A stretch of DNA of 64,000 nt from CAILZL01 sp050181835 (GTDB lineage Bacteria; Pseudomonadota; Gammaproteobacteria; Steroidobacterales; Steroidobacteraceae): contig JBFXCU010000017.1 of NCBI GenBank assembly GCA_050181835.1, forward strand, positions 1 to 64,000. The letters are read 5' to 3'. Under the pieces are notes generated by a model. The model saw nothing but the letters and a program-made list of their open reading frames with translations. It was not told where the DNA came from and did no database searches. The number at the start of each line of letters is the position of its first letter. Positions within the stretch are counted from its first letter, which is position 1. A program made the position numbers and the translations under genes. Positions 62,468 to 64,000 of this stretch are shown here, piece by piece.

Positions 62468-62752
62468 GACGGTTGGAGCTGGAGCTCTTGCAAGCGAGCC
62501 GAGTATGTGAATATCGTCCATGCTGACGGCTATCGTTTCACCGACCATCCTGAACATGTCGCACCGTTCCGTGCCACCTTTGACTGGGTGGTAGCACTTG
62601 ACTGAGACCTACTGGTGACGCTGCACTCCGGCTATAGCAAGCTGATTGAGCGATTGAGCGGCAACAAAGCGTTGATCGGTGCGACTGCGTGTCACTGCCT
62701 CGCTGCCGTCAAGGGTGATGGTCTCGCGCCAACTGGCTTGCGTCAGTGTTGC
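62468..62752 (+). pseudogene. Remnant of a subclass-B3-like metallo-beta-lactamase-fold gene
   Basis: In one frame the plus strand reads GWSWSSCK, then AEYVNIVHADGYRFTDHPEH, then VAPFRATFDWVVALD, a TGA (62603-62605), and DLLVTLHSGYSKLIERLSGN plus TACHCLAAVKGDGLA. This matches the C-terminal half of subclass B3 enzymes: T-SWTW-type turn, ADGYRFxDHPE, and the DLLLTPHPG-FSxLFER segment, with the expected TPHPG reading TLHSG here. The N-terminal HxHxDH half is not detectable and there is an in-frame stop, so the gene is dead. Intact relatives include both beta-lactamases and other hydrolases, so activity of the ancestor is not known. Confidence 0.6.
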
Positions 62753-62767
62753 TTCGGTAGTGGCACT

Positions 62768-62806
62768 AAAGAAAAACGAGCATCGCACTCAGTGCTGATG
62801 CTCGTT
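62768..62806 (-). terminator. Terminator of the last MFS gene
   Basis: AACGAGCATC (62775-62784) pairs with GATGCTCGTT (62797-62806), extended by GCAC/GTGC around a TCA loop. On the minus strand the stem is followed by TTTTT-C-TTT. A further 9-bp hairpin (ATCGTCTGA, 62826-62834; TCAGACGAT, 62838-62846) lies nearer the gene. Confidence 0.75.
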
Positions 62807-62860
62807 CTTAATCAGTTCCGGCACAATCGTCTGAGAATCAGACGATCAATGCGGCTGGCT

Positions 62861-64000
62861 CTATTTCGAAAACTCGCTTTCTCGCAGCGTTAGTGCGAGC
62901 CCCGCAACAATCGCAGAAGCCAGCGAGATTTGAATATGACCGGCAAACTCCCAGCCAGAGCTTTCGACCAGCTTGCCCATGGTGTATCCACCCAATGCGG
63001 CACCGCCATAAACACTGGTAACGAACATGCTCGACCCTTTGCTGGTCAGGCTGCGATTAAGCGCCTTAACATGACCACCAGCGAGATTGGTGTAAACGAT
63101 TGCTGCACCGAAAATCCCAACAAGTGCGGCCATCAGCTGATAAAACAACTTGCTGTGGCCTGGTTGGTACATAAAAAAACCCAGTAGCACCAATACCAGC
63201 GAACAGCTACAAAGGACGGTCTTCGTCGAAAATTTATCACCCAGCTTGCCACCAAAAAAGGCCAGCAGAGAGCCAGCGCCGAAGCTTTTCATTATTGCTC
63301 CCACATCCGCAGGGTGTAACCCTAAGACCTTGATGATGAAGGTTGGGTAGAGGCCAAGGAACCCATAGATGACGATCCCGTACAAGGCACTCATGGCCGT
63401 TAAAACCATAGTGTTGTAATTGATCAGCGAAGCTGCGCCGCCAGTGGCTTGGATATGCTTTGCTGCTGGCTTAGTCTCGCTAAACCATGGACGTACGGTA
63501 AACGCGATGATCACCGCAATGGCAAGACCGAGAAAGCCAAAGACATACATCGGCTGCTGCCAGCTGCCCGAGCTGGTGCGTATATCAGCAATTGCCCACG
63601 GTCCCAAGAAAGAGCCAAGTCCAAAACATACATTTACAATACCCAATGCTGCAACGCGATTAGCCGAGAAATAGCTGGCTGATAGCGCGAACATGCTGGT
63701 TGCCAGAAAGGACATGCCGACGCCTTGCATGACGATAAATACGAACATGCTGGCAAAGCCGGTGGCTTTGGTGAACAGCAATGTTGCAATGGAGAACAGT
63801 AAAACGCCCAAGAGCAGAACGGTCTTTCTAGAATAGCGCGCAATCAATGCACCTGCTGGCAACCCTGCGATGCCGATACCCAAGGTAAACATGGTGGTGA
63901 GCGCGCCCATCTGCGGTAACGAGAGATTGAGCGCTGTACGAATGTCTGGGGCGAGATTACTGATGAGGTAGCGATCTGCCGCCATCAATGTATACGTAAG
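62861..64000 (-). CDS. MFS transporter, cut by the window edge
   Basis: At least 380 residues and about 11 to 12 transmembrane helices are seen. The reading frame is open to the right edge (TYTLMAADRYLISNLAPDI), so the 5' start lies outside. DRYLISNLAPDIRTALNLSL and RYSRKTVLLLG (GX3DRxGRR-like loop) fit the major facilitator superfamily, nearest general organic-anion transporters. It could import a second substrate or belong to the next locus. Two hairpins with a T-run (62768-62846) terminate it. Confidence 0.8.
   Translation of the reverse strand, partial: LTYTLMAADRYLISNLAPDIRTALNLSLPQMGALTTMFTLGIGIAGLPAGALIARYSRKTVLLLGVLLFSIATLLFTKATGFASMFVFIVMQGVGMSFLATSMFALSASYFSANRVAALGIVNVCFGLGSFLGPWAIADIRTSSGSWQQPMYVFGFLGLAIAVIIAFTVRPWFSETKPAAKHIQATGGAASLINYNTMVLTAMSALYGIVIYGFLGLYPTFIIKVLGLHPADVGAIMKSFGAGSLLAFFGGKLGDKFSTKTVLCSCSLVLVLLGFFMYQPGHSKLFYQLMAALVGIFGAAIVYTNLAGGHVKALNRSLTSKGSSMFVTSVYGGAALGGYTMGKLVESSGWEFAGHIQISLASAIVAGLALTLRESEFSK

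Overview
The window reads as chromosome of a gammaproteobacterium that stores polyhydroxyalkanoate. The main evidence is gene order. The run pncC-recA-recX-alaS-csrA-tRNA-Ser(GCT)-tRNA-Arg(ACG) and the run birA-coaX-SPOR protein-tRNA-Thr(TGT) are both typical of that class. A LexA box sits before recA and a phasin/PhaR pair opens the window. I cannot place it below class from sequence alone.

Layout. 0.4-1.3 kb: phasin and its regulator phaR. 1.4-9.5 kb: DNA repair and translation core (mutS, pncC, recA, recX, alaS, csrA), then two tRNAs. 10.2-14.4 kb: copper-handling set (DUF2946 protein, TonB-dependent receptor, PCuAC chaperone, SCO/SenC). 14.4-18.9 kb: citrulline-type hydrolase, plsY, birA, coaX, a small c-type cytochrome and a SPOR protein. 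19.0-19.85 kb: tRNA-Thr followed by a wrecked P4-type integrase. 19.9-34.6 kb: GH17-GT2 glucan synthase-like protein, orphan PIN protein, the arfB/mscS/cysQ group, a PBP7-type peptidase, phospholipase D, S1/P1 nuclease, folE, tesB, purT and a decayed acetyltransferase. 34.8-46.7 kb: siroheme sulfite reductase with DUF934, alpha/beta hydrolase-like protein, two YceI proteins with a cytochrome b561, ABC exporter, tpm, selO, a DHA2 exporter and mogA.

47.0-62.3 kb is the most distinctive part: a compact, apparently undescribed catabolic island. A plus-strand operon encodes a HIBADH-family dehydrogenase, E1-alpha, E1-beta, an aldehyde dehydrogenase inserted between E1-beta and E2, and E2. Facing it are minus-strand genes for a second HIBADH-family enzyme, an EboE-like TIM-barrel protein and a Gfo/Idh/MocA oxidoreductase. 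Dihydrolipoamide dehydrogenase and an MFS carboxylate-type symporter complete it. Divergent from the first operon are an M24-fold metallohydrolase with an altered metal site and, 11 nt downstream, a COG0523 (CobW/ZNG) GTPase of the metallochaperone family. The likely scheme is import, hydrolysis and/or isomerisation, alcohol and aldehyde oxidation, then oxidative decarboxylation to an acyl-CoA. The substrate is unknown. A broken subclass-B3-like metallo-beta-lactamase-fold gene and an MFS gene cut by the window edge finish the window.

Decay is frequent: an integrase, a GNAT acetyltransferase, a B3-like metallo-beta-lactamase-fold gene and a small gene beside tpm are all broken. Product names rest on motifs and family resemblance read by eye; no database search was run.
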